A stretch of DNA of 64,000 bases, taken from NCBI GenBank assembly GCA_019279435.1, contig JAAALK010000286.1, positions 34,719,712 through 34,783,711 of the forward strand, given 5' to 3'. Below, piece by piece: positions 44,532-55,982 of this stretch (the first letter of the stretch is position 1; each line of letters opens with the position of its first letter). The position numbers and the translations under genes are program-made. Under the pieces are notes generated by a model that was not told the origin of the DNA, did not search any database, and worked only from the letters and a program-made list of their open reading frames with translations. The DNA is from Zizania palustris (taxonomy: Eukaryota > Streptophyta > Magnoliopsida > Poales > Poaceae).

Positions 44532-47500
44532 ATGACTTCTTCTAGCAAGGTTCCGTCCCTTTAGGTGTTTGGCTACAACTATTGGAAGACTCGCATGCGA
44601 GCATATATATTGAGCCAGAGCTCAGGGATATGGGACATGTGTGTTCATGCTGCTTTTACTGTGCTTCCGGTTGCAGAGCGTACTACTCCTGATATAGTCG
44701 CTCTGTAAGACCTGAACAACAAGGAGTGAACATATTGTTTTCTGGTTTAGGTCCTAGTGAGTTTGAGCACGTTAGCCATCTCGACACTGCTCGAGAGATC
44801 TGGGCTACCCTCCAGGCACACCATGAGGGGACATCTTAGGTCAAGCCTAGGATCTATCAGACCTACCGGCGAGAATACGAAAACTTCTCACAGAAGCCGG
44901 GTGAGACAGTTGAAGCCTTGTTTGGTCACTTTCAGTCGATCATTAACAAGCTTTGGGCCAACAAGGCCGATCATGATCAACTGGTCTTAGATCATGAACA
45001 GGCGCTCAAGGTTCTTCATACATTGGACCCTAAGATCTGGGATATCAAGGTATCCTCTATTGTTGTGAGCGCTTCCTATGATACCTTGACTGTCGCATAG
45101 ATTTTTAGCAAGCTCAAGGCCTCAGAGGTTGATATCCAGTTGAGATCAAACCTCACTAGTTCTGGATAAAAAAACCCTGACCCTTGTGACACCTTCTGCT
45201 GATCATGCTGTTTTGAGTTGTGCTTTGTCCTCTTTGATGTCTATCACTGAGGACCAATTGGATTTGCTAGGAGATGATGACATGTGTCTTTTCAATAGTC
45301 GGGTTCATCATGTCTATGACAAGAGGATGTTGAAATGACATGGCACGAAACATGGCTGTTTTGAGTGTGGTGATCCAGGTCTTTTCATCGCCGACTGCCC
45401 CAAGCGGAACACACACAAGAAGGGAACCGGCGGTGGCTCCTACGACTCCAACAAGCACGATAACTCCACCTTCACAAAGGGCAAGCCGAAGACAAGGTTC
45501 TTTCAAAAAGCCTTGAAGGACTACCGGCGCGAGAACAAGAAGCGAGACAAAGACTTCTTCGCCGAGATAGAGAGAATCTACTCCAAGAGATCATCATCTT
45601 CTTCCTCTTCATCAAGCTCAAGTGATGAGGAGATCGTGATCAAGAAGGGGAAGGACAAGAATGATCCGGCGGGCCTCTGCTTCATGGCCTTCGGGGACAA
45701 GCCGAAGAGCCACTCGCACCGCAACCAAAGATCAAGCTTTGGGCCAACAAGGCCGATCATGATCAGCTGGTCTTAGATCATGAACAGGCGCTCAAGGTTC
45801 TTCATACATTGGACCCTAAGATCTGGGATATCAAGGTATCCTCTATTGTTGTGAGCGCTTCCTATGATACCTTGACTGTCGCATAGATTTTTAGCAAGCT
45901 CAAGGCCTCAGAGGTTGATATCCAGTTGAGATCAAACCTCACTAGTTCTGGATAAAAAAACCCTGACCCTTGTGACACCTTCTGCTGATCCTGCTGTTTT
46001 GAGTTGTGCTTTGTCCTCTTTGATGTCTATCACTGAGGACCAATTGGATTTGCTAGGAGATGATGACATGTGTCTTTTCAATAGTCGGGTTCATCATGTC
46101 TATGACAAGAGGATGTTGAAATGACATGGCACGAAACATGGTTGTTTTGAGTGTGGTGATCCAGGTCTTTTCATCGCCGACTGCCCCAAGCGGAACACAC
46201 ACAAGAAGGGAACCGGCGGTGGCTCCTACGACTCCAACAAGCACGATAACTCCACCTTCACAAAGGGCAAGCCGAAGACAAGGTTCTTTCAAAAAGCCTT
46301 GAAGGACTACCGGCGCGAGAACAAGAAGCGAGACAAAGACTTCTTCGCCGAGATAGAGAGAATCTACTCCAAGAGATCATCATCTTCTTCCTCTTCATCA
46401 AGCTCAAGTGATGAGGAGATCGTGATCAAGAAGGGGAAGGACAAGAATGATCCGGCGGGCCTCTGCTTCATGGCCTTCGGGGACAAGCCGAAGAGCCACT
46501 CGCACCGCAGCCAAAGATCCCGCGAGGGTCTGCTCAATGGCTCTTAGGGATAAGGAAGATAAGGGCTCCCCCGACAACTCTGACGACGACGAGAAGGTAT
46601 CTTCCTATGAACAATAAGTCGTTGAATTACTTGAAGATAACCGTTAAGAGTTAAAATATCGGGAGAAACTGCTTAGAGGGGCTAAGAAGAGGATAGATGA
46701 GCTTGAGAGTGAGCTTGCCATAGCTAATGGCAAGATTGAAAGTCTATCTTCTTTCCCTTGCTTGGGTGAGAGCAGTGAGTGCCTAACTACAAGGTGCTGT
46801 TGTGTGACCTGACGACTCTGAAGTCTAGGTACACAGAAAGGGTTGATGAGAGAGAAACTTTGGCCACTGAGCTTGAAAGCGCTCAGTTGGAGCTCAAAGA
46901 TGCTCATGCCACAGTCGTCGTGCCCTGTAGAGACTGCCCATCCCATTTAGCTATTTTAGCTGAGCTGAGAGCCAAGAGTGATGAGAAGTTCGGCGAGTTA
47001 GAGAGAGTCGAAGCTAAGCTAGAGTAGACTAAGCTTGAGCTCGAGACATTGTCAGTTCCACCCACTATTTGTGAGAACTGCTTGTCTCTGAGGTTGGAAC
47101 TAATCAAGCTGAAAGCTAAGAAGTCTGTTCAAGTTGCTGGAGAGTGTGAGATCTGCTTGTCTCAGGTGGAGGTGCTAGCTTCCTTGAGAGAGGAGCTAGC
47201 TGATACTCAGAATGAGAACTCTTACCTCCGTCAGATCCTGAGTTGGGTGAGTGCTAGAGATCCACAACTCGGCATGATGATCCAGTAGTTCAAGAGGCGG
47301 GATGGGTTTGGAGTAGGTTACACCTACACCAAGGCTGACTTTGAGAGTGCCCTGAGTCGTGTAGTGGAGTGGAGTAAGATGAATCCAGAGCAGAGATATC
47401 CCAAGACTCACTCCACTTAGTCTTTTCATGCATGTCAGCCCAAGGATGGAGTGTTCCAAGAACAACCTAGAGCTCCACCCAAGAAGCCTATCTAGATTCC

Positions 47501-47760
47501 GAAGCACAAGCACCTCCACACTTCTCTTGACTCTCTACCTAGACCCTCTCACACAAAAGAGTCAACACCCAACACCACCAAGCCCAAGAAACCTAAGCCT
47601 CAACCACATCCCAAGAAGCCTATCTATCACTGTGAGTTTTGTCAGAGAGATGGGCATCTTGCGGAGTTTTGCTTCAGGAGGAAGTGGGTTGAGAGAGCAG
47701 AGAGAGCTCTAGGTGGGCAGGAGCAGTTCTACCAGCAGGGTGGTAGATAGAGAGTCCTCG
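44532..47760 (+). pseudogene. Element F gag with coiled-coil extension (broken)
   Basis: ATG at 44532 opens MTSSSKVPSL, then a stop. The gag domain follows (WKTRMRAYIL; FEHVSHLDTAREIWATL; FGHFQSIINKLWANKADHD). The nucleic-acid-binding knuckle CFECGDPGLFIADC lacks the usual His. A Lys-rich, then Ser-run acidic stretch leads to a long coiled coil (46620-47290) with three CxxC pairs: CRDC 46926-46937, CENC 47070-47081 and CEIC 47145-47156. A second knuckle-like CEFCQRDGHLAEFC follows near 47632. The knuckle part occurs twice because of a 786-bp duplication. Many TAG stops. Confidence 0.82.
44947..46518 (+). repeat. 786-bp tandem duplication inside element F gag
   Basis: 44947-45732 and 45733-46518 are nearly identical, with only a handful of substitutions noticed. 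The unit carries the end of the gag domain, the zinc knuckle and the Ser-run. The junction shows CCAAAGATC followed by CAAGCTTTGGG. The high identity means it arose after most of the element's other mutations, or is an assembly artefact. Confidence 0.92.
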
Positions 47761-48060
47761 ATGCGTAGAGAGGCTAGAGGCCAGGGCGTGTCGTGTAAGT
47801 GGTAGTAGAGGAGACGACTTTTGTGCTCGTGCTTTGGAGGGTGGTTTTCGTTCCGACAGAGCTCCAGGTCGTTCTCGATATGGCTTTGGACCTCGTGGTC
47901 ATGACTTTAGGAAAAACAGAGGACCGCGGTTTGAGTCGTGCCTTGGTCCAGACACTTATGATTCTTTCTGCTTTCCTTCTTTTGAGCAGATGGCTCGACA
48001 CTAGTTTAGCTCTTTTGCTAAACCTAGTGTTAGACCGTTTGCTCCCCCTTATGACCATTG

Positions 48061-49295
48061 ATTTTGTAGGATCGGGCCTAGAGGACATATGGATCATCGA
48101 TTCGAGATGCTCTCGCCACATGATGGGACATCACAGATGGTTCTCCAGCCTCACTTCCCCAAGCTCCAAGGAGTACATCACATTCGGAAACAATGGTCAA
48201 GGGAAGGTACATGGCATTGGTTCAGTTCAAATTTTTGAGTTTCAATTTGATTTCTGTTTCGCAACTTCTTGAGGAGGGCTTAGAGGTTCGTTTTAAGAAG
48301 GACATGTCTTATGTTGTTGATTCTAGATGATCTTTGGTTTGCCAGATCTTACCCTTCGGTAAGGTTATTCAGATTGATTTCTCTAGTTCTTTTGGCCCTT
48401 CTCGCTGTTTGATCGCTCGATCCTCTTCTGAGCTCTGGAGGTGGCATAGGAGGTTAGGTCATTTGAACTTTGATTTTCTAGTCAGATGGAGCTCTATGGA
48501 CTTCATTCGAGGATTGCCCAAGCTTAAGATGGAGAAGGATCTAGTTTGCCATCCCTGTGATCATGGGAAGATGGTTGCCGCTTCTCACACACCTGTGACT
48601 CAGATGATGACTTCGTACCCGGGAGATCTGTTACACATGGAAACTGTTGGTCCAACTCGGGTACGTTCAGTCGGTGGGAAGTGGTATGCACTTGTGATTG
48701 TTGATGACTTTTCTCGATTCTCGTGGGTTTTCTTTTTGGAGTCTAAGGATGAGGCTTTCTAGTTTGTTCATGATCTGATCCTAAAGTTGAATAATGAGAA
48801 TAATAGTCGGATGCGAGCAATTTGCTCTGACAATGGCTCTGAGTTTAAGAATTCTTAGTTCGTCAGCTTCTGTGGTGATAAGTGTCTTGAGCACCAGTTT
48901 TCTGCTCCTTACACTCCCGCACATAAAGGCATTATGGAACGAAAGAACCGCACGCTGGTCGAGATAGACAGGACAATGCTCGATGAGCATAGGACTCCTA
49001 GGCGCTTTTGGGCTGAAGCTATGAACACAACTTGCAATCTTGCCAATCGCATCTTTCTAAGAGCTTACCTAGGTAAGACATCATACGAGTTGTGGTTTGG
49101 CAGACAACCCAAGGTGAGGCACTTGCGAGCGTTTGTCTGCAAGTGCTTTGTGCTTAAGAAGGGAGGGCATTTGGACAAGTTTGAGTCTCGTTGCTGGGAT
49201 GGAGTTTTTCTTGGTTACGCTTTGCATTCTCGAGGCTTCCTTGTTTGGAATCTCGACTCCCAGCAGCTTGTCGAGACGTGAAAGGTTTCTTTTGA
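48061..49295 (+). pseudogene. Element F protease and integrase (broken)
   Basis: A protease remnant with IIDSRCSRHM (normally DSGCSRHM) lies near 48090-48125. The GAG-pre-integrase zinc region (LWRWHRRLGHLNF, then CHPCDHGK) spans 48430-48580. The core includes VDDFSRFSWVFF (48702) and a second Asp in CSDNGSEF (48820). The Glu region begins at MERKNRTLVEI (48934), and the C-terminal copia integrase region runs to 49281. Stops near 48762 and 48858. Confidence 0.88.
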
Positions 49296-49443
49296 TGGAT
49301 CCATGCCTTCGCTTACTCCTTCTTTTGAGATTTCTGGTGATGATGATCTTGGAGAGTCCATCTTCAAGGAAGATGATGAGACTCCTACTGTTGATGAGGG
49401 GTGACCTTCTGCACAGCCTGCAGACCCCACACCTTCTTAGACT

Positions 49444-50470
49444 TTGACTGAGGATGAAGGTAGACCTATGATCACTACTTCTACTTCGATCAAGCCCCCT
49501 CAGTCGAGTCCAGAGGTGCTAGCTGCTGACTCCGGTGAGGTGACATCCGTTCACCTAGGATCCCGAGCAGTTCAGCATGATCATCCCTCAGAGCTCATCA
49601 TTGGCGATCTCACTATGAGATCCTTGCGTTCTCAGGCTGGTTCACTTGTTGTTTTTGCTGAGTCTGCTTTTGTTGCCACCTTTGAGCCTAGAGATGTTGC
49701 TCATGCTTTATTTGATGCAAATTGGATAAATTCCATGCAAGAAGAGCTTGAAAATTTTGTTCGCAATCGGGTTTGGACACTAGTTGAGCTGCCACCTGGA
49801 TGCAACCCCATAGGCACCAAGTGGGTGTTTAAGAACAAGCAAGGTGAAGATGGGGTTGTGGTGCGCAACAAAGCTCGATTAGTTGCCTAGGGTTTTTGCC
49901 ATAAGGAGTGTATTGATTTTGAGGAGACTTTCGCCCCTGTTGCCCGTATTGAGTCCATTCGCATACTTTTGGCATTTGCTGCTTCTAAAGATTTTAAGCT
50001 TTTTCAAATGGATGTCAAGAGTGCTTTTCTAAATGGGTATATAGAGGAGGAGGTCTATGTTAGGTAGCCCCCCGGTTTTGAAAACCCTAAGTTTCCTCGA
50101 CATGTTTTCAAGTTGTAGAAAGCTTTATATGGTCTGAAGCAAGCCCCTAGGGCTTAGTATGATCGTTTAAAGCAGTTTTTGTTGGGGAACGGCTTTGTGA
50201 TGGGTTATGTGGACAAAACTCTTTTCTTGCTCAGAGTTGGCTCAGATTTCTTGATTGCTCAGATTTATGTGGACAACATTAGTTTTGGTGGTTCTACTAA
50301 TGAGCTTGCGTCCAAGTTTTCTGAGTAGATGCACAACGAGTTCGATATGAGCCTCATGGGTGAGCTCAAGTACTTCTTAGGGCTCCAGATCAAGCAAACC
50401 AAGGATGGCATCTTCATCCACTAGAGCAAGTACACGCGGGACATGCTGAAGAAGTTCGACTTCGAGTGAG
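49444..50470 (+). pseudogene. Element F reverse transcriptase (broken)
   Basis: Copia-type RT from WINSMQEELENF (49725) through GTKWVFKNKQGEDG, FAPVARIESIRILLAFAA, QMDVKSAFLNGYI and the LYGLKQAPRA motif. The catalytic motif reads YVDN (about 50267-50278) instead of YVDD, a lost active-site Asp. Five or more TAG stops. Confidence 0.88.
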
Positions 50471-51204
50471 AGCTGAAGACTCAGATGACCCCCATAGGCA
50501 CATCTGGGGCCTGGATAAGGATGAGAGCGGCGTCAAGGTCAATGAGAGAGAGAGAGTATCGAGGGATGATCGGATCTCTTCTGTACCTGACGGCGACAAG
50601 ACCAGACATATAGTTCACCGTGGGACTATGCGCGCACTTCCAGTCTTCACCACGCGCATCTCATCGGCAAGCTGTCAAGCGCATTTTTAGGTACCTTACT
50701 TATGCGCCTGATCTCGGTCTTTACTATTCAGCATCATCATCTCTTGAGTTATCTGGCTTTTTTGACGCTGATTTTGGTGGGTGCCGGTTGGATCGCAAGT
50801 CGACTTTCGGTACTTGCCAGTTTCTCGGTTCTTCACTTGTTTCTTAGGCTTCTCGAAAACAATCTGGAGTTGTGCTTTCCACTACCGAGGCTGAGTATGT
50901 AGCTGCTGCTCATAGTTGGTTTGGATGATTTCCACAATGAAAGATTTTGGGTTGTCTTTCCCTGCAAGAGTACCTTTGTTTTGTGACAGCACCAGTGCAA
51001 TTAGTGTAGGGAAAACCCATGTCTTCATTCAAAAACCAAACATATTGATGTGTGCTTTCACTTCTTGAGGGATCAATATGAGAAAGGTGTCATGGACCTT
51101 GTTCATGTTAATACCCATCATCAGACATTCTTACCAAACCCCTAGATCAATTTACATTTGAGCGTTTGCGAGGGAATTTGGGAGTTGTGTATCCTTTTTA
51201 GGAT
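50471..51204 (+). pseudogene. Element F RNase H (broken)
   Basis: Residues AVKRIFRYLTYAPDLGLYY, then SGFFDADFGGCRLDRKST and STTEAEYVAAAHS mark the copia RNase H. It ends near 51204 with LDQFTFERLRGNLGVV. Frameshifts and stops occur near 50460, 50850 and 50930. Confidence 0.85.
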
Positions 51205-52586
51205 ATTTTTGAGTTTTTTTTTCTTCTTTACTCTTTTATTGAGTCTTTTCGTGTGAGTTCGTATCATGCATATTCATATATCACACTTTGAGCTTGCTTC
51301 TGTTATATGATTGAATTGCTTTACTTATTCTAGCTAATATATGCTTTTGAATACTTGTCAATAATCATGTTTTGCTTCAGTTCACATGATATATCTGATA
51401 TCTGTCATATGCATGGCTTTTATGCTTTAAAATTGAAAAATGATCACCATTGCTTCGGGTAACTAGCATGTGTAGGCTGAATGCTTCTGCTATCTCTTAC
51501 ATGCCTGGTAGCTAGCTCCTTAGATGCAGATATGAAACTTGGACATCTACATGCTTTAACATGAAAAATATGCTTAAAATGATAAAAATCAGAAAAATGA
51601 AAAATACATGCATTTTATGCTTAATTGAAAAGATCTAGGTGGGTTTGCTGTGTCGCATTGCATTGTTCTGGACTTCTTACCATAGCACTTTGGTATGAAC
51701 TAGGACATTGTAATGTATGCAAAGACCAATGTCTTAAGCTTCTGATGGTCCTATTCTGACCTAGGCTTGACTTGGTCGGTAAGCATAAGGTTGACATGCA
51801 AATAACCCCTGGCAAAAATGTAAAAGGAAAAGAAAAGGCCTGAAAATTAAAAAATAACAAGTTTGGTGAAGCTCTTTGTTATAGCCAGTGCTTATCTTAG
51901 TAGATATCAGCTAGCCTTTGCATCTCATGTTTTACCTTGCTTGTCGATTAGAAAATGTGGTAATGCTTTTATTTGCAAAAATCTAAAAATGTGTGCTAAT
52001 GACTTTCTTTGAATATCATCTATTGCACTGATCAGGCCATGTGTCTTAGACAGTATTTTTTGCTATACTTGCTAGATGTTGTAATTGCAGTAAATCATAT
52101 CTGAGAAGCATTCTTTCTACACTCCACTTGCACCCTAGTTGCATTCATTGCGTATTTTGAGGGGGAGCTGCATGTCAGCGGGAGTTTGAGTTTGTGTCTC
52201 TTTTGAGTGCATTTAGTCTCACTTAATGAGTCCAATTGTCAACAAGGGGGAGAAATTTTGGGTTACTTGATCTTTTAGAAGAGTTTAGGGGGGGTATTGG
52301 CTTTCTCTGGGATTTGTTTCAGGGGGAGTTTTAGTCTCGTTTGTCTTTACTTTTTAGATATCCTCGTTGATAATTCACAGATTGCACTCGTTTGAGTTTT
52401 TATTTGTGTTTAACCATAATGACTGTTTTCTGGCTTTTGTTCGGCTTTTGGTCATTAGGGTTAAACCTTTTATTTTATTTTCTTCTTTCTGTCCTCTTGT
52501 GTTTTTGTTTTCGTGGTTCCACATGTTTGAAGGTTCTGAAGAGTTGATGAAGAGAGTGTTGACAATGCACTCATCAATGGGGAGAT
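51205..52586 (+). other. Element F long non-coding 3' region with repeated purine tracts
   Basis: No credible ORF. AT-rich in the first kilobase. The last 450 bp hold five G-rich purine tracts: GAGGGGGAG near 52158, AAGGGGGAGAAA near 52238, TTAGGGGGGG near 52286, CAGGGGGAG near 52320, and ATGGGGAGAT at 52577-52586, which directly abuts the LTR and is the likely primer for plus-strand synthesis. Confidence 0.75.
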
Positions 52587-54331
52587 TGAGGAGCCATGTT
52601 GAAGATCATGGGACTCATGGCTCTAGAAGTGATGAGTGATTATCAACAGAAGTCAACAGAGAGACGTGAAAAGGAGACGAGACCTGTCATGTCTTGGGCC
52701 GCGTTTGACTTAGGTACACGAGTGGCGAGCGATTGTCGGGCAGAAGGTCTACAGAGTCGGGCCGGCCCAATCCAGGTACATGGGCCAGGAACAACAGGGG
52801 ACCCGTTGGTCTGTTGACCTGGTTTGAGCCAGGTAAACGGGCGGCGAGCGATTGCCGGGCTGAGGGAGCCACGGAATCGGGCCGGCCCAATCTGGGTACT
52901 CGGTGCGAAGACAGCAGACGCTTTGTCGGTTTCAGCGTAAAACCGATGCACCTATCCAGACTGCCCATCGGAGATCAGACGGTCCTAAAGCGAAGCCGTA
53001 ACTGCTACGAAAGCTCCGCATGAGGACAAGTTACTTTTAGATAGGATTTTACTATTTTTCCTTTTAGGCCCACAGTCTGTGTTAGTCGAGTCTGTAAAAA
53101 TACTAAGGGCATTTTGATCTTTTGTAGTTTATTTCGGCGTCAGTAAAAAACCCTAAGGGTATATTGAGATTTTCCTGATTTATTGGGCTCCCTTAAATAG
53201 GGCCCCCAATCCCCTAGGGTTTCTTAACTCATTTTGAATGAAAAATCATAGTTCACACTTTCTCTCAGAATTTTTCCTATATTGAGTATTGTTCCTCCGC
53301 CGCATTTGTTCTTCCCTGTTCTTCACGTAGATTCATTTTTTCTCTTTGGGATCTCTGGTTTTTGTTCCTGTTGCGTGCGGTTGGCATCGGGATCCACGAC
53401 TGGTTTTTTGTTGTGCTCCGGTTTTATCCTCATTTGGCCGGGTGTGTGCACAAGTGGCGGCGGGCCTCGACGTTTCGCTGCACTGAGCCGAGCAGAACGC
53501 TAGCTGTCTGGAGTGCTAGCGGTTTTCTTCACCAAGGCGCTTGGGCATCGGCCAGGCTCATGGCTTGTCTAGAGGATCAGACACGTGGTGGTGCTGCTCG
53601 CTGGCTTGGCTGAGCGCAGTGCATTGAGGCATGGTGTTCAACAAGTCTTTGCGCCTGGGCAAAGGACATGAAGAAGCAGGCTTTAGACACAAGATTGATG
53701 CAGATGTACGGAGCAAGAAGTCTACAGCGCACAGGAACTCATGGTTTGCATAATAGGAACAGTAACATTTCTTGGTTTTCATGCATCTTCATTTATTTCG
53801 GTAGTTCTTTTTCAGAATTTGTTTTATAGCTAAAAAATTATTCTGGTTACATGAAGAATATGCATTGATACATCTGAGAGCTGTGTTTATTTATTGTGTT
53901 AATTTTTGTCTAATTAAATGCATTAAACATTGTGCTTATCTCATTCTTGTTGAACTGTCTGTGAACTGAGAATGTTTTTCCTTGTACATGATGAAATTAC
54001 TGTGTTCTGTTGAAATGTTTTGAGATATGCCATCCAATTTGTGAGTAGTTTTTTTGTTGTTAATCTGCCTTAAAGCACTCATTGGTGTCTTTTCAATTCA
54101 GGCACCGGTCGTTTTTAGACTAGATTATTTTTAGTACTTATGATCTCTCAGACTGTCGCATCACATCATATTTGACAGGAGAGTGATAGCGCTATTTTCA
54201 TCTGTGTGTTTAGGCTAAGATTTTGGTTATCTCTTGAGGTGCGTTGGGTGTTGGGAGAAGGCCATTGATTCGAAAGAATTTTTGAGGCGCCCATTCACCC
54301 TCCCCCTCTGGTCACTACTCTCGGTCCTACA
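52587..54331 (+). repeat. Element F 3' LTR (1745 bp)
   Basis: Starts TGAGGAGCC and ends TCCTACA. Homologous throughout to 42723-44466. Followed by ACGGG and then gag of element E. Confidence 0.93.
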
Positions 54332-55975
54332 ACGGGAAAGGGGTCTTTGTCCAGCTTCATCTTTGGACCGGGGTCTATTTGCAATCGTCCTTCTTCTATG
54401 GCCGACTAAACCTACTAACAAAAAACATTATAGTCATTAGTATAATGAGAATGTGCATCATGCCACTTACAATAGGGGCGTTTCTTTAGCTCGTTGGCAG
54501 TTGGAATGACTTGGCCCTTGAGCAACCTGAGAAGCTGGCTCTTCAAGAGGAAATCAAATATTTTATCGCACTTAGTTATATCAAACAAATATTTGAGTTC
54601 GCTAGGCCGACTCATAGCGGGAGATGGCCTTAACTCAAAACAAGTAATGGGTTTGCTCTTGGCATTCCAAACCCATCCGGCCACATACATGTCAGCCGAA
54701 TCTTCTTCTTCCTCCGACTCTTCTCCGTCAGAGTGTTCCATGATGTGGACTTCAACTCTAGGCTTGTTAAATGTTTTAATTAACTTTTTATATTTGGCTT
54801 GGCCTTCTTGGACCAGAGCCTGCTGTAAAACTTGGCTAACTTCCAAAAAGTTTTGGTTGCCTAGCCTTTCTTTAATCTCAGAACGCAGCCCCTTGAAATC
54901 TAGATCCGCCAAATCTCTCTCTGAAATGTTGAGACTAAAACATCGGTTTCTAGTATCTCTAAAGCACTTGACGTACTCGGAGACACTCTCGCAATATTTT
55001 TGTTTGACCGATGTCAAGTGTGAAAGCCTAAGTTCTGTTTTACCCGTATAAAAATAGTCATGGAACTTTTGTTCCCATTCGGCCCATGTTTGGATAGAGT
55101 TCGGCGGGAACGCCGAAAACCAAGTAAAAGCGGTGCCGGATAGTGAGAGAGAAAATAGTCTAAGTTTTAAAGCGTCCTACCCACTGTTTTCTCCACAGTA
55201 CGCTAAGAACTGGCTGACATGCTCTAGTGTGGTTTTGTTACCCTCACCATCGAACTTGGTGAATTTAGGGACTCTATAGCCGCGAGGGTATGGTACAATG
55301 TCAAAATGGTCGGGGTACGACTTCCGGTAAACCCTAGCCTGACCCCTGGGCACGAAGCTGGTGCACTCCCTAAATAGTGCACGGATCCACTCCTCAATGT
55401 CGTCTTGGCATCCTGCCCGCGCACACCTCTCATGTGGGGGCGCGACACACGGCGGTATGTCGGCGTGTCGGCCACCGGGGTCTTCCTCGTGCGCTAGCTC
55501 AGGATGTATGGCATGTTCAGGCCTATGCATTTGTGTGGGAGCATGCAATGTGGGGAACGCAGGAAATACTGGCGCAAGTGTAGGTTGCGTGCAATAAACA
55601 AGGTTAGCTTGGACATGTGCGTAGTGGCTCATCTCGGCCACATATGTTGAGGCCGGAGACGTGATGGTCTTGCCAGTACTATCGTCGGTTCTGCTATAGA
55701 TACGATTCACCGGAGGTACACTAGCGATTGGAGTTGGAGGAACAGCCTCGGTAAAGCCAAACCTTCCAAGTGTCGCCTCTACTTGAGAGCTAACTGTCGA
55801 ATCCAAATGGTTGGCTAGCGAAGCGCTAACAGCTTGATCTACTGATGCAGCTATTTTTTGCTCAATTTCTAAACAAGATAAAGGAGGCGATACTGGAGCT
55901 ACCTAGGTCCGAGCGAGGTTGGGGACATTGAGTCGCGCTAGACACCTAGTGCAACGAGCTAAAGAAACGCCCCTA
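54332..55975 (-). pseudogene. Element E gag, N-terminal and central part (broken)
   Basis: Minus-strand frame 55806-55177 encodes a Pro-rich N-terminal region and the start of the gag domain (RVPKFTKFDGEGNKTT). A stop near 55177 is followed by TAFTWFSAFPPNSIQTWAEW and, from 55017 to 54415, by VKQKYCESVSEYVKCFRDTR and a CKWHDAHSHYTNDYNVFC Cys/His motif (54430-54480). It is cut by F at 54332. The true start is not identified because the LTR-gag junction has been deleted. Confidence 0.88.
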
Positions 55976-55982
55976 CTGTAAA

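Larger units (their letters stand above)
42723..54331 (+). mobile_element. Element F: full-length Ty1/copia retrotransposon (broken)
   Basis: Two 1.74-kb LTRs beginning TGAGGAGCC and ending TCCTACA, a tRNA-Met primer site, a gag-pol in copia order (gag, protease, integrase, RT, RNase H), a 1.4-kb non-coding 3' region and a polypurine tract. It is inserted in gag of element E. Long LTRs, coiled-coil gag and a long 3' region suggest the SIRE/Maximus group, but this is an inference. Confidence 0.94.

Noticed and set aside
45267..45506. Minus-strand ORF inside the copia duplication, present twice
   Set aside because: It appears twice only because the DNA is duplicated; the gag knuckle is on the other strand.
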